A stretch of 64,000 bases of DNA. Origin: Aurantimonas coralicida DSM 14790 (GTDB taxonomy: Bacteria; Pseudomonadota; Alphaproteobacteria; Rhizobiales; Rhizobiaceae). A program made the translations under genes and the position numbers. The DNA is taken from contig NZ_ATXK01000007.1 of assembly GCF_000421645.1 (NCBI RefSeq), positions 62,001 to 126,000 of the forward strand, read 5' to 3'. The notes under the pieces are model-generated. The model had not been told where the DNA came from. It made no database searches and was given only the letters and a program-made list of their open reading frames with translations. Shown piece by piece: positions 48,095 to 56,689 of the stretch. Numbering within the stretch: position 1 is the first letter of the stretch; every line of letters starts with the position of its first letter.

Positions 48095-49465
48095 TCAGGC
48101 GGCGGCGCGGTCGATGCTCTCGAGCGCCGCTTCCAGGGCCGCGAAGCAGCGCCCGTCGATCGCCGTTCCCACATCGGCCCGCATGATCGCCAGCGCCTTC
48201 GATACCGGCATCGCCGCGCGATAGGGCCGCTCGGCGGTCAGCGCATCGAAGATGTCGGCCGTGGTGATGATGCGGGTGTCGAGGCAGATCTCATCACCCG
48301 CCAGTCCGTTCGGATAGCCCCGACCATCCAGCCGCTCGTGATGGGCGCCGGCGATCCGCGCCAGGTCGGCGAAGATGCTGATGCGCGACAGGATCGCCTC
48401 GCTGAAGCCGGGATGCCCCTTGATCACCGCCCATTCGTCGGAATCCAGCTTGCCCGGCTTGTCGAGGATCTGGTTGGAGACGCTGAGCTTGCCGATGTCG
48501 TGGAGCAGCGCGACGCGCTTCAGGAAGCGTCGGCGCGGATCGCCCAGGCCCAGATTCTCGGCGATCAGGTCGGTGAACAGCGCCACCCGCTCGCTGTGGC
48601 CGCCCGTATAGGGGCTCTTGGAATCGACGACCTGCGCGAAGGCCTCGGCGAGGCTGTCGAGGAACTCCTCGTCGGCGAGCTCGGCATTGTTGTCGGGGGC
48701 AAGGCCGATCACCGTTGCAGCAAGGTCCGGTGCCCTGAGCGTCGTCCAGAACGCGGGGGCGGCGGCGACCTTCGTAAAGGCGTCGATCAGGGCCGGGTCG
48801 AACCAGCTGCCGCTGCGCGCCGTCACTTCGCGCAGGGCGAAGTCGGCGTCGGCGCTGGTGTGGAAGACGTCGACCACCTGGGCGAGCAGCGCGATGCGGC
48901 CGAACAGGGCGATCGCCTCCCCCTTCAGCCCCTGGGGCTGGCCCTTGCCGTTCCAGTGTTCGTCGAGATCGAGAATGCCGGCGGCCACGGTCTCGGGAAA
49001 ACGCATCTGGCGGACGATGTCGGCGCCGCGGTGGCAACGCGTCTCGATCAGCTCGCGGGAGATCGTGTCGCCCTTGGCCAGCGCCACCACCATGGCGCGG
49101 AAGCGCTCGGCGAGGCTGGCCTTCAGGCCGGTATGCTTGAGAACGAAATGCAGAACGTGCGGAAGGCTGTCGCTGACGATCTTGATGTCGCGCTTGAAGG
49201 CGATGTCGTCGGTCAGGAAGAGCTGGCAGATGCGCGCCGCGTTGGAGCTGCAGCCGATGTCCTTGAGGAGCAGCGTGTAATAGAGGTCGGCCATTTCCGG
49301 CTCGGACAGGCCGATGGCTAGGCCGACATTCATGCCGATCCAGCAGCAGCGCAGGCCGTGGCCGTCGGGCTGGCCTTCGGTGAGGTCCAGCGCGTAGCTC
49401 AGGGCGCTGACGAGTTCGGCCTTGGAGACCGCCTGCCGTCCTCCCCCACCCGTGATCACACTCAT
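48095..49465 (-). CDS. HD-GYP cyclic-di-GMP phosphodiesterase, tandem HD
   Basis: 456 residues. The C-terminal half (about 270-445) is an HD-GYP domain: GGHSERV, LLHDIGKLSV, KGHPGFSEAIL, AHHERLDGRGYPNGL and the DIFDALTAERPYR motif, complete for metal binding and c-di-GMP hydrolysis. The N-terminal half resembles a second HD domain (DGHGLRCCWIGMNVG, LLKDIGCSSNAAR, RCHRGADIV, WNGKGQP) with some altered metal ligands. It lowers c-di-GMP or acts as a sensor of it. A diguanylate cyclase gene begins at 63715, but not nearby. Confidence 0.9.
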   Translation of the reverse strand: MSVITGGGGRQAVSKAELVSALSYALDLTEGQPDGHGLRCCWIGMNVGLAIGLSEPEMADLYYTLLLKDIGCSSNAARICQLFLTDDIAFKRDIKIVSDSLPHVLHFVLKHTGLKASLAERFRAMVVALAKGDTISRELIETRCHRGADIVRQMRFPETVAAGILDLDEHWNGKGQPQGLKGEAIALFGRIALLAQVVDVFHTSADADFALREVTARSGSWFDPALIDAFTKVAAAPAFWTTLRAPDLAATVIGLAPDNNAELADEEFLDSLAEAFAQVVDSKSPYTGGHSERVALFTDLIAENLGLGDPRRRFLKRVALLHDIGKLSVSNQILDKPGKLDSDEWAVIKGHPGFSEAILSRISIFADLARIAGAHHERLDGRGYPNGLAGDEICLDTRIITTADIFDALTAERPYRAAMPVSKALAIMRADVGTAIDGRCFAALEAALESIDRAAA

Positions 49466-49551
49466 CCCGCGCCCTGGCCCTTGCCCCGATGGCGAGGATC
49501 ATCGCAGTCCCGGGTTAACGGAACGACGAAACCGGCGCGCGGCGAAACGGC

Positions 49552-50640
49552 TCAGGCGACCGGCGCCGGCTCGGGATATTCGCCCTTCAGCGCGCGGGCA
49601 TGGGCGACCGCCAATCCGAGGACGATGACGCCGCCGGCCTGATGAGCCAGCGCCCAGTCGATGGGCACGGCCAGAAGCAGGGTCGTGATGCCGATCAGCG
49701 CCTGCACGAAGACGGCGGCGAAAAGCCAGATAGCGCGCCTGGTGTGAACGCTGCCCGCCGCCTGCAGCAGGGACGCGACCGCGTGGATCACCACCACCAC
49801 GAACAGCACATAGGCACCGATCCGGTGCATGAACTGCACCGTCATGACGTTCTCGAAGAAATTCCGCCAGGCCGGGTCCATGACGAACAGGCCGCCGGGG
49901 ATCAAGACGCCGTCCATCAGCGGCCAGGTGTTGAAGGTCAGGCCGGCATTCAGGCCGGCGACCAGGCCGCCCATGTAGATCTGGACGAGCGCCAGCAGCG
50001 CGATCAGCGCCGCAACGCCTGCCGACCCGCGCGACGGCGGCATGTCGAAGCGTTTCGGCGCCAGCCCGCGCGCCACCCAGATGATTGCGGCGAAGATCAC
50101 GCAGGCGATCGTCAGATGCGTTGCGAGCCGGTACTGGCTGACATCGGTGCGTTCGGTCAGGCCCGAGGCGACCATCCACCAGCCAACCGCGCCCTGCAGG
50201 CCGCCAAGGGCGAGAATGCCGACGAGACGGGGTTTCAGGAACGGCTCGATGCGGCCGGTCAGCCAGAAGAAGGCCAGCGGGATCGCGAAGACGAAGCCGA
50301 TCGCGCGGGCCAGGAAGCGATGCGCCCACTCCCACCAGAAGATCGTCTTGAACTCGTCGAGGCTCATGCCGAGGTTGAGCTGCTGATATTGCGGAATGCG
50401 CTTGTAGAGCTCGAATTCCTCATCCCATTCGGCGGCAGAAAGCGGCGGGACGATGCCGTGGATCGGCTTCCATTCGGTGATCGACAGGCCGGACTCGGTC
50501 AGCCGGGTGGCACCGCCGACGAGGACCAGCGCGAAGATCAGGAGCGCGGTGACATAGAGCCACCAGCGGATCGCGGCGCGGTCGCGCAGACGGGGAGATC
50601 GGGCCACAGGGCCGGCGGCGGAATGGGAGATCGTCGTCAT
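49552..50640 (-). CDS. ctaA: Haem A synthase (COX15/CtaA)
   Basis: 362 residues, eight membrane helices in two four-helix bundles. Haem-ligand histidines lie in [13 protein letters not shown] and [14 protein letters not shown], and others in RLATHLTIA and [28 protein letters not shown] is the family signature of helix 1. It oxidises haem O to haem A for cytochrome oxidase. The start is unsure: ATG 50640 fits the family, while GTG 50658 would add six residues. Confidence 0.93.
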   Translation of the reverse strand: MTTISHSAAGPVARSPRLRDRAAIRWWLYVTALLIFALVLVGGATRLTESGLSITEWKPIHGIVPPLSAAEWDEEFELYKRIPQYQQLNLGMSLDEFKTIFWWEWAHRFLARAIGFVFAIPLAFFWLTGRIEPFLKPRLVGILALGGLQGAVGWWMVASGLTERTDVSQYRLATHLTIACVIFAAIIWVARGLAPKRFDMPPSRGSAGVAALIALLALVQIYMGGLVAGLNAGLTFNTWPLMDGVLIPGGLFVMDPAWRNFFENVMTVQFMHRIGAYVLFVVVVIHAVASLLQAAGSVHTRRAIWLFAAVFVQALIGITTLLLAVPIDWALAHQAGGVIVLGLAVAHARALKGEYPEPAPVA

Positions 50641-50816
50641 GTCGCGTGCCATGTGCACCGAAAGCGCCAGGCGATCAAGCGCAGGAAAGTCGCAGGGGCG
50701 AGGCTGGCATTGGCGGCCCGGCCGGCCTAGAGGTCGGGCACGGCGACGGCCGGCCGATGGCAGCGCGGGACGACACCCTGCCCTCGGCGCAAAGGCGCGA
50801 ACAGGAGAGGCGGATC

Positions 50817-51056
50817 ATGCCGGTCAGAACCAGAAAGCTCATCGGCGCGGTCGTGCTGATCGTTCTCGTCATCGTCTATGCCGTCGTCGCGACGGCGGTG
50901 GCGACGCTCTATCTGCCCACCGCCAGCGGCTGGGTGCATCTGGCGTATTTCTTCTTCACCGGAATTCTCTGGGTGGTGCCGGCGATGTTCATCATCTCCT
51001 GGATGGAGCGGGTGCCGCGCAAGGATCGGGCGGACGGCGACGGGACGCGCGGCTGA
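50817..51056 (+). CDS. DUF2842 small membrane protein
   Basis: 79 residues with two membrane helices (about 8-28 and 42-62) in the pattern RTRKLIG, then WVHLAYFFFTGILWVVPAMF, which matches DUF2842, a family limited to alphaproteobacteria. Function unknown. It is divergent from the haem A synthase gene, the usual neighbour. ATG 50817 has GGAGAGG 7 nt upstream. Confidence 0.85.
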   Translation: MPVRTRKLIGAVVLIVLVIVYAVVATAVATLYLPTASGWVHLAYFFFTGILWVVPAMFIISWMERVPRKDRADGDGTRG

Positions 51057-51066
51057 ACGCCCCGCC

Positions 51067-51828
51067 TCAGTCCGGTTGATCCGGGGCGCGACGCCCCGCC
51101 CGCCGCGTGGCCGCGCACTGCATGAAAATCAGGTCGTCGACGCCCAGCGCCCGCAAGTCACCGGCGATCGTCGCGTAGCCGTCCGGCGTTGCCGCCTGCC
51201 CGGCCACCACGATGGCGGTTTCCTCGTCGAGGAGTGACGGCAGGTCGTCCATGCGCCGGGCATCGAGCGCGACGATTGTGCAGTCATAGGCCTCGGCGCA
51301 GGCGGCCAGCACCAGCGTGACGTCGGGCGAATCCGGCTCCGGCGCCGCGCCCGTCGCCAGCACCACATGGCAGCCGCCGCGGCTGTCGCGATGGATGATC
51401 TCGCCGAGCGGCGCCAGGTTCTCGGCAAATTCGTGCAGGCCGGGACTGCCCGGCGCAATTCCCGTCTCCGCGGCGATCCGCTCCTCGCCGGTCAGATCGA
51501 TCAGGATGCAGGACATGCCGGCGCGGGCGATGGCACGGCCGAGTTCGACGCCGCCGAGCCCACCCTCCCCGCCATCGGCCGACAGCATCACCAGGCGGCC
51601 GATGGCGCTGCGATGCAGGGCCATGACGAGTTCGCGGCTGGTGACTACCTCGTCGCCATGGCGCGGCGCGGCGGGAGCGTCGGCAGAGATGTCGTGCGGC
51701 ATGAGAGCAGCGCTCGCTGTGCGTGATGGGACCGTCCGGTTCGCGAACCGCGCCGACGGGCGGGCAAGGCCACGGGCGACGAAATCGCTGAGCGAGGCGC
51801 CGAGGGCATGGATGCCGGCGCCCATCAT
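51067..51828 (-). CDS. Degenerate CpsD/ExoP-type ATPase domain protein
   Basis: 253 residues. The second half follows the bacterial tyrosine kinase/CpsD pattern: LMLSADGGEG at the place of Walker A, SCILIDLTGEER for Walker A', GLHEFAENLAPLGEIIH, and YDCTIVALDA for Walker B. But the Walker A lysine is missing (GEGGLGG instead of GEGKST) and there is no tyrosine cluster at the C-terminus, so it should not bind ATP normally. It is divergent from the Wza-like gene and probably modulates polysaccharide export. Start ATG 51828 with GAGGA 6 nt upstream. Confidence 0.6.
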   Translation of the reverse strand: MMGAGIHALGASLSDFVARGLARPSARFANRTVPSRTASAALMPHDISADAPAAPRHGDEVVTSRELVMALHRSAIGRLVMLSADGGEGGLGGVELGRAIARAGMSCILIDLTGEERIAAETGIAPGSPGLHEFAENLAPLGEIIHRDSRGGCHVVLATGAAPEPDSPDVTLVLAACAEAYDCTIVALDARRMDDLPSLLDEETAIVVAGQAATPDGYATIAGDLRALGVDDLIFMQCAATRRAGRRAPDQPD

Positions 51829-51838
51829 CGCCGGGTCC

Positions 51839-51894
51839 TCGCACCGGGGCAACGGCGGCCGGGACGCATCGCGGCCGCCGTTGCCCCGGTGCGC
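51839..51894 (-). promoter_or_regulatory. 22-bp perfect inverted repeat before the CpsD-like gene
   Basis: Arms 51840-51861 and 51872-51893 (CGCACCGGGGCAACGGCGGC and its complement) enclose a 10-nt loop. As RNA on the minus strand it would end one base before the GAGGA ribosome site of the gene at 51828, so it may block or expose translation. It could instead be a remnant of a mobile palindrome. Confidence 0.5.
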
Positions 51895-52124
51895 GGCGTA
51901 AGGAGGATCGTCTGGAAACAGGGCGACATGCGCACTCCGGTGCCTGAGCTTCGCCTGCAGCCTGCCATTGGCCGGTAACTGTGCCGTTAAGGGACAGTTC
52001 GGCAGCGCTCGCCAATTCCCGCTCCCGGCGCCCGGCATTTTACGGTCGATTAACCCTAACCGTCTAACAACAGGTCATGACGGTGCGATGCCAATTGGGC
52101 CGAAGTGCCACGGGAACCTTGACC

Positions 52125-52685
52125 ATGAAGCCGAGACTGGCCTTCATCCTCGCGATCGTGATCAGCGCCCTCGCCGGCTGCGCGTCCTACAAGCCGGTGT
52201 CGCCGGCGTTCCATGCGGCGCTCAACCAGTCCTATCGCCTGGACAGCGGCGACGTCCTGCGTGTCACAGTCTTCGAACAGTCCGGGCTCACCAATGCCTA
52301 TCCGGTGGACAAGGCCGGCTACGTCTCGTTCCCGCTGGTCGGCTCGGTCCCGGCCCGCGGCCGCACCACCACCCAGCTCGAAGCCGAGATCGCCAATCGC
52401 CTGCGCGACGGCTATCTCAACGATCCCGACGTCACCGTGCAGGTCGAGACCTACCGGCCCTTCTTCATCATGGGCGAAGTCGCGACCGGCGGGCAGTACG
52501 CTTATTTCCCCGGGATGACGGTCCAGAAGGCGATCGCGGTCGCCGGCGGCTTCAGCCCCCGGGCCGAACAGGGCACCGTCGACATCACCCGCCAGGTCGG
52601 CAAGCGAATCCTGACCGGCCGGGTGCTGGTCTCCGATCCGATCCTGCCCGGCGACACGGTCTATGTCCGGGAGCGCTGGTTCTGA
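52125..52685 (+). CDS. Wza-type polysaccharide export lipoprotein
   Basis: 186 residues. A lipoprotein signal ends in the lipobox LAGC (Cys about residue 20), then a polysaccharide export domain (SYRLDSGDVLRVTVFEQSG) and a SLBB domain (FFIMGEVATGGQYAYFPG). Outer-membrane channel part for exopolysaccharide or capsule, acting with a co-polymerase and the transferase encoded next. It is about half the length of Wza, in line with rhizobial ExoF-like proteins. ATG 52125 follows an in-frame upstream start at 52077 that would spoil the signal peptide. Confidence 0.88.
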   Translation: MKPRLAFILAIVISALAGCASYKPVSPAFHAALNQSYRLDSGDVLRVTVFEQSGLTNAYPVDKAGYVSFPLVGSVPARGRTTTQLEAEIANRLRDGYLNDPDVTVQVETYRPFFIMGEVATGGQYAYFPGMTVQKAIAVAGGFSPRAEQGTVDITRQVGKRILTGRVLVSDPILPGDTVYVRERWF

Positions 52686-52769
52686 CACGACCCGACTGCG
52701 CCGCTGCGGGGCGATCCCGCACCGGTCCGGTGAGGCTAATGGCGGTCGCCGTTCGCGGGTCACACATGC

Positions 52770-52789
52770 GAAACCGAGGCATCGGTTTC
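52770..52789 (+). terminator. Hairpin after the Wza-like gene
   Basis: GAAACCGA-GGCA-TCGGTTTC, perfect 8-bp stem, 84 nt after the stop. No T run follows. Confidence 0.4.
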
Positions 52790-52982
52790 AGCGCGAGAAG
52801 CGGGATCAGGTATTGCGTCCCCGCCCCTCGCCGCATTTCCAGGCAGGGCTCAAGCATATCTTAGCCCTTTGCCTCCATTCTGCGCGGCCGAGAGATCAGG
52901 CGCGGCCCACAGAGGTGGGCGTGTCGGCCGCCGACCTTGCGGTCGCGGCCCGAACTGCCGGCGGAATGGGAGTCGACCAGAC

Positions 52983-54512
52983 ATGGCGAAGATCGAGTCC
53001 AGCCTGCCTTTGAACGACGTAACGGTCGTCAGCTTCCCCGAGCCCGATGCGCCGGTCGAGCTGAACGCCTTCGCGGCGCGGGCGGCGGCCCAGTACAAGG
53101 ACGATTTCATCACCCCGCGGATGCTGTCGGGCATCTGGCGCGGCGTCGAGTTCGTGCTGCTGACGCTGCTCGGGCTGGCTCTCTTCGTCGGCTATGTCGG
53201 CGTTTCCACGCATCTGTGGGAATCCTACGTCGTCCTGTCGCTGGTCGGCGCGGCGCTCGGCGTCCTCGCGATCAATCTGGCCGACGGCTACGAGATCTCG
53301 GACCTGAAGGGTCGGGCCGCCCAGCTCTGGCGGATCGCCATCGCCTGGGGCCTGACGCTCTGCTTCCTCACTGTCGGCCTGTTCTTCCTGTTCAACGACG
53401 CGGCCTATTCCCGGTTCTGGATGGGCAGCTGGTTCGTCTGCGGCCTGGTGCTCCTGTCGCTCGGCCGCCTGGCGCTGGCCGCCAAGATCCGCCGCTGGCT
53501 GCGCAACGGCCGCATGGAGCGGCGCGCCATCATCGTCGGCGGTGGCCGCGGCGCCGAAAGCCTGATCCGCAGCCTCGAGGGCCAGCCCGACAGCGACATC
53601 CGCATCTGCGGCATCTTCGACGACCGCGACGACCGGCGTTCGCCACCCATCGTCGCCGGCTATCCCAAGCTCGGCAATATCAGCGAGCTGGTGGAATTCG
53701 CCCGCCGCACCCGCATCGACATGCTCATCGTCACCCTGCCGCTGTCGGCCGAGCAGCGCGTCCTGTCCCTCCTGAAGCGCCTCTGGGTGCTGCCGCTTGA
53801 CATCCGGCTGTCGGCGCATTCGGCCGAGCTGCGGTTCCGCCCGCGTACCTATTCCTTCGTCGGCGACGTACCGCTGATCGACGTCTTCGACCGGCCGCTG
53901 GCGGACTGGGACTGGATCGCCAAGCGCTTCTTCGACGTGGTCTTCGCCAGCCTCGCCATCGTCCTTCTGTCTCCGGTCTTCCTTCTCACCGCCCTCGCCG
54001 TGAAGCTGGACTCGAAGGGTCCGGTGATCTTCCGCCAGAAGCGGCACGGCTTCAACAATCACATCGTCGACGTGTTCAAGTTCCGCTCGCTCTATGCCGA
54101 GATGTCGGATCCGCTGGCCCGGCAGATCGTGACCAAGGGCGACAAGCGCGTCACCCGCGTCGGCCGCTTCATCCGCAAGACCTCGCTCGACGAGTTGCCG
54201 CAGCTCTTCAACGTGCTGCGCGGCGACCTGTCGCTGGTCGGCCCCCGGCCCCATGCCGTCCACGCCATTTCCAGCGGCAACGAGGCGTTCGTGGCCATCG
54301 TCGACGGCTATTTCGGCCGTCACAAGGTCAAGCCGGGGATCACCGGCTGGGCGCAGATCAAGGGCTGGCGCGGCGAGATCGACCAGCCCGACAAGCTGCA
54401 GAAGCGTTTCGAGCACGACCTCTACTACATCGAGAACTGGTCACTGCTGCTCGACCTCTACATCCTCGCCATGACGCCGATCAGTCTGTTGCGGACGAAG
54501 TCGGCCTACTGA
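52983..54512 (+). CDS. Polyprenyl-phosphate hexose-1-phosphate transferase (WcaJ-like)
   Basis: 509 residues. Four membrane helices in the first 150 residues, a nucleotide-binding-like CoA_binding_3 domain (RRAIIVGGGRGAESLIRSLE), a further membrane helix (about 325-345) and the bacterial sugar transferase domain with KRFFDVVFAS, FRQKRHGFNN, FKFRSL and LPQLFNVLRGDLSLVGPRP. It starts exopolysaccharide repeat units by moving glucose- or galactose-1-phosphate to undecaprenyl phosphate. ATG 52983 chosen. Confidence 0.93.
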   Translation: MAKIESSLPLNDVTVVSFPEPDAPVELNAFAARAAAQYKDDFITPRMLSGIWRGVEFVLLTLLGLALFVGYVGVSTHLWESYVVLSLVGAALGVLAINLADGYEISDLKGRAAQLWRIAIAWGLTLCFLTVGLFFLFNDAAYSRFWMGSWFVCGLVLLSLGRLALAAKIRRWLRNGRMERRAIIVGGGRGAESLIRSLEGQPDSDIRICGIFDDRDDRRSPPIVAGYPKLGNISELVEFARRTRIDMLIVTLPLSAEQRVLSLLKRLWVLPLDIRLSAHSAELRFRPRTYSFVGDVPLIDVFDRPLADWDWIAKRFFDVVFASLAIVLLSPVFLLTALAVKLDSKGPVIFRQKRHGFNNHIVDVFKFRSLYAEMSDPLARQIVTKGDKRVTRVGRFIRKTSLDELPQLFNVLRGDLSLVGPRPHAVHAISSGNEAFVAIVDGYFGRHKVKPGITGWAQIKGWRGEIDQPDKLQKRFEHDLYYIENWSLLLDLYILAMTPISLLRTKSAY

Positions 54513-55324
54513 CGCCCGGCCGGCTGCGGCACGATTCCCGGTCGATCGAGCAGGGCGCGATCGCCGAGCGCGATGAAGTGCGGATTGCCGAAGACGTCCT
54601 CGTCCGGCGCGTGCGTGCGGCCATAGGCCAGGGGCGCCCCGTCCAGGGTGATGGTCAGTCCGCCGGCCGCGCGCAGCACCGCGTCGCCGGCCGCCGTATC
54701 CCACTGCATCGTCCGGCCGAAGCGCGGATAGAGGTCTGCCTCGGCTTCGGCCAGAAGGCAGAATTTCAGCGAGGATCCGATGGACTTCCGCTCGGCCACG
54801 TCGAGGCGGCCGATATAGTCGCGGGTCGCATCGTCGAGGTGGTTGCGGCTTGCAACGACATCCAGCGCTGCGCCCGCCTTGCGGCAGGCCAGCGGCGTCG
54901 CGGCCCCGTCGCGCTCGACCATGGCAGGCGTCCCTGCCCCGCCATGGTAGATCGTCCCGGTCTCGGGAATGCCGACGCAGCCGAAGACCGGGGCCCCGTC
55001 CTCGATCACCGCGACATTGACGGTGTAGTCGGGCGTGCCGGCGATGTAGCTCTTGGTGCCGTCCAGCGGATCGACCAGCAGGAAGCGCCGGCCGACGGCC
55101 GGGATCTCGCCGTCCGAGAAGGCCTCTTCGGCAACGATCGGCAGGGTGCAGCCGCCGCCCTGGATGACCGCGACGATGGCCCGTTCGGCGGCCTTGTCGG
55201 CCTCGGTCACGGGCGACCGGTCGGATTTGTAGTCGACGCCGCTGCCGGTCTGGGCGCGGATCGCCGCCATGCCGGCGCGGACCGCATCTATCATCAGCGC
55301 CGTGTCGATCCTGTCGTCGCTCAT
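54506..55324 (-). CDS. cysQ: 3'(2'),5'-bisphosphate nucleotidase CysQ
   Basis: 272 residues of the inositol monophosphatase fold. Metal sites: IVAEEAFSDG, LVDPLDGTKSYIAG and WDTAAGDAVLRAAGG. It hydrolyses PAP left over from sulfate activation, which links it functionally to sulfur assimilation (metY is also in the window). Converges with the transferase gene, overlapping 7 bp. Confidence 0.93.
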   Translation of the reverse strand: MSDDRIDTALMIDAVRAGMAAIRAQTGSGVDYKSDRSPVTEADKAAERAIVAVIQGGGCTLPIVAEEAFSDGEIPAVGRRFLLVDPLDGTKSYIAGTPDYTVNVAVIEDGAPVFGCVGIPETGTIYHGGAGTPAMVERDGAATPLACRKAGAALDVVASRNHLDDATRDYIGRLDVAERKSIGSSLKFCLLAEAEADLYPRFGRTMQWDTAAGDAVLRAAGGLTITLDGAPLAYGRTHAPDEDVFGNPHFIALGDRALLDRPGIVPQPAGRQ

Positions 55325-55488
55325 CGCTTTTCGTCCCTTCTGTGCTTCGGGCCCCGGCCGGGCTAATCCGGTTCGGCCGCCCGCCGCAAGGCCCTGCAGC
55401 TCGGCATGCGGTCACCTTTGGCTAACCGTGCGGGCGAATAGGCGCACTTGGCGCGACTTTCCTGAGGGAAAAGTAACCCCCGCGGGCG

Positions 55489-56097
55489 ATGATGCCGGCT
55501 TGCGAACCAATCCGGGGACACAAGATCACCGTGCCGTTTCGACCCGCCAGTCCGAAGAAGAGCCAGCGCAAGACCTTCGGTCGCGACACGTCCGGCGCGA
55601 CCGCGGTGGAATTCGCCATGGTCGCCGCCCCGCTCTTCATGCTGATCTTCGCCATCGTCGAGACCTTCGTCATCTCGGCCGCCGGCATCCTGCTCGACAC
55701 CGCCGTCGACGACGTCGCCCGGCAGGTCTTCACCGGCCAGATCCAGCAGTCCGACATCAAGCCGTCGGTGTTCCGCGAGAAGATCTGCGACAAGGTCGAT
55801 TTCCTCCTGAGCTGCGACAAGGTGAAACTCGACCTGCGCACCATCCCGGCCTTCGCCGATATCCCCACCGACGTGCCGATGAAGCTGAAGCAGGTGGACG
55901 ACAGCCAGTTCTGTTTCGACCCCGGCGCGGCCAATTCGATCACCGTGCTGCGCGCCTATTACGAATGGCCGTGGACCGCGTCCTTCCTGCACAAGCTGGC
56001 GGCCGAAACCGACGGCAACAGCGTCATGTTCTCCATCGCCGCCTTCATGAACGAGCCTTTCGGGGATCGTCTGAACAGCAATTCCAACTGCGCCTGA
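55489..56097 (+). CDS. TadE-like pilus/secretion pseudopilin
   Basis: 202 residues. After a basic leader the TadE pattern SGATAVEFAMVAAPLFMLIF (residues 36-55) forms the single membrane helix with the conserved Glu, and the rest is exported and contains several Cys. TadE/TadF are processed minor pseudopilins of Flp pili. The next gene is a second TadE-like protein, 7 bp away. The start is unsure: ATG 55489, or GTG 55531, which would remove 14 residues. No tadABC motor genes are near. Confidence 0.8.
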   Translation: MMPACEPIRGHKITVPFRPASPKKSQRKTFGRDTSGATAVEFAMVAAPLFMLIFAIVETFVISAAGILLDTAVDDVARQVFTGQIQQSDIKPSVFREKICDKVDFLLSCDKVKLDLRTIPAFADIPTDVPMKLKQVDDSQFCFDPGAANSITVLRAYYEWPWTASFLHKLAAETDGNSVMFSIAAFMNEPFGDRLNSNSNCA

Positions 56098-56104
56098 GGG
56101 ATCG

Positions 56105-56674
56105 ATGACCGCCAAATTCTTCGGCCCGCTCCGCCGCGCACGCAACGCCCTTGCCGCCTTTTGTGGCGATCGCGGCGGCGTGGCTGCTCTGGAATTCGCC
56201 ATCATCCTGCCCGGCCTGCTGCTGATCTATCTCGGCGGCTTCGAAGCATCGAAGGCGCTGGAGGCAAGCCGCAAGGTGGAATCGACGGCGGAGACGGTCG
56301 GCAATCTCGTCGCCCGCAACCGCACGATGACCGAGACGGGCCTCGAGAACATCTACAACATCTCCTCGGCGATCATGGTCCCCTTCTCCACCGACGGGTT
56401 GAAGATCGTCGTCACCACGGTCAGCGTCGACGACGAGGGCAAGGGCACGGTCGACTGGTCGCAGGCCAATACCGGCCCGGCGCTCGACAAGGGTGCCCGC
56501 TACGACGTTCCCTCCGAGCTGGTCTTCGGCGCCGAGACCTATCTCGTCGTGGTCAGCGTCAGCTACCCGTACAAGCCGGTCATGGATTATGGCGGGTTCT
56601 TCTCGGGCACCACCATGGCCAAGGAATACACCTTCCGGCCGCGCATCAGCAAAAGCATCGTCTGGGAGAACTGA
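56105..56674 (+). CDS. TadE/TadF-like pseudopilin
   Basis: 189 residues. GGVAALEFAIILPGLLLIYL (about 20-39) is the TadE helix with its Glu; a long exported C-terminal domain ends TFRPRISKSIVWEN. Follows the first TadE-like gene by 7 bp, so they make one unit, and probably hetero-oligomers in a Flp pilus or related surface structure. Confidence 0.82.
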   Translation: MTAKFFGPLRRARNALAAFCGDRGGVAALEFAIILPGLLLIYLGGFEASKALEASRKVESTAETVGNLVARNRTMTETGLENIYNISSAIMVPFSTDGLKIVVTTVSVDDEGKGTVDWSQANTGPALDKGARYDVPSELVFGAETYLVVVSVSYPYKPVMDYGGFFSGTTMAKEYTFRPRISKSIVWEN

Positions 56675-56689
56675 GCCGGGTCTCGCCGG

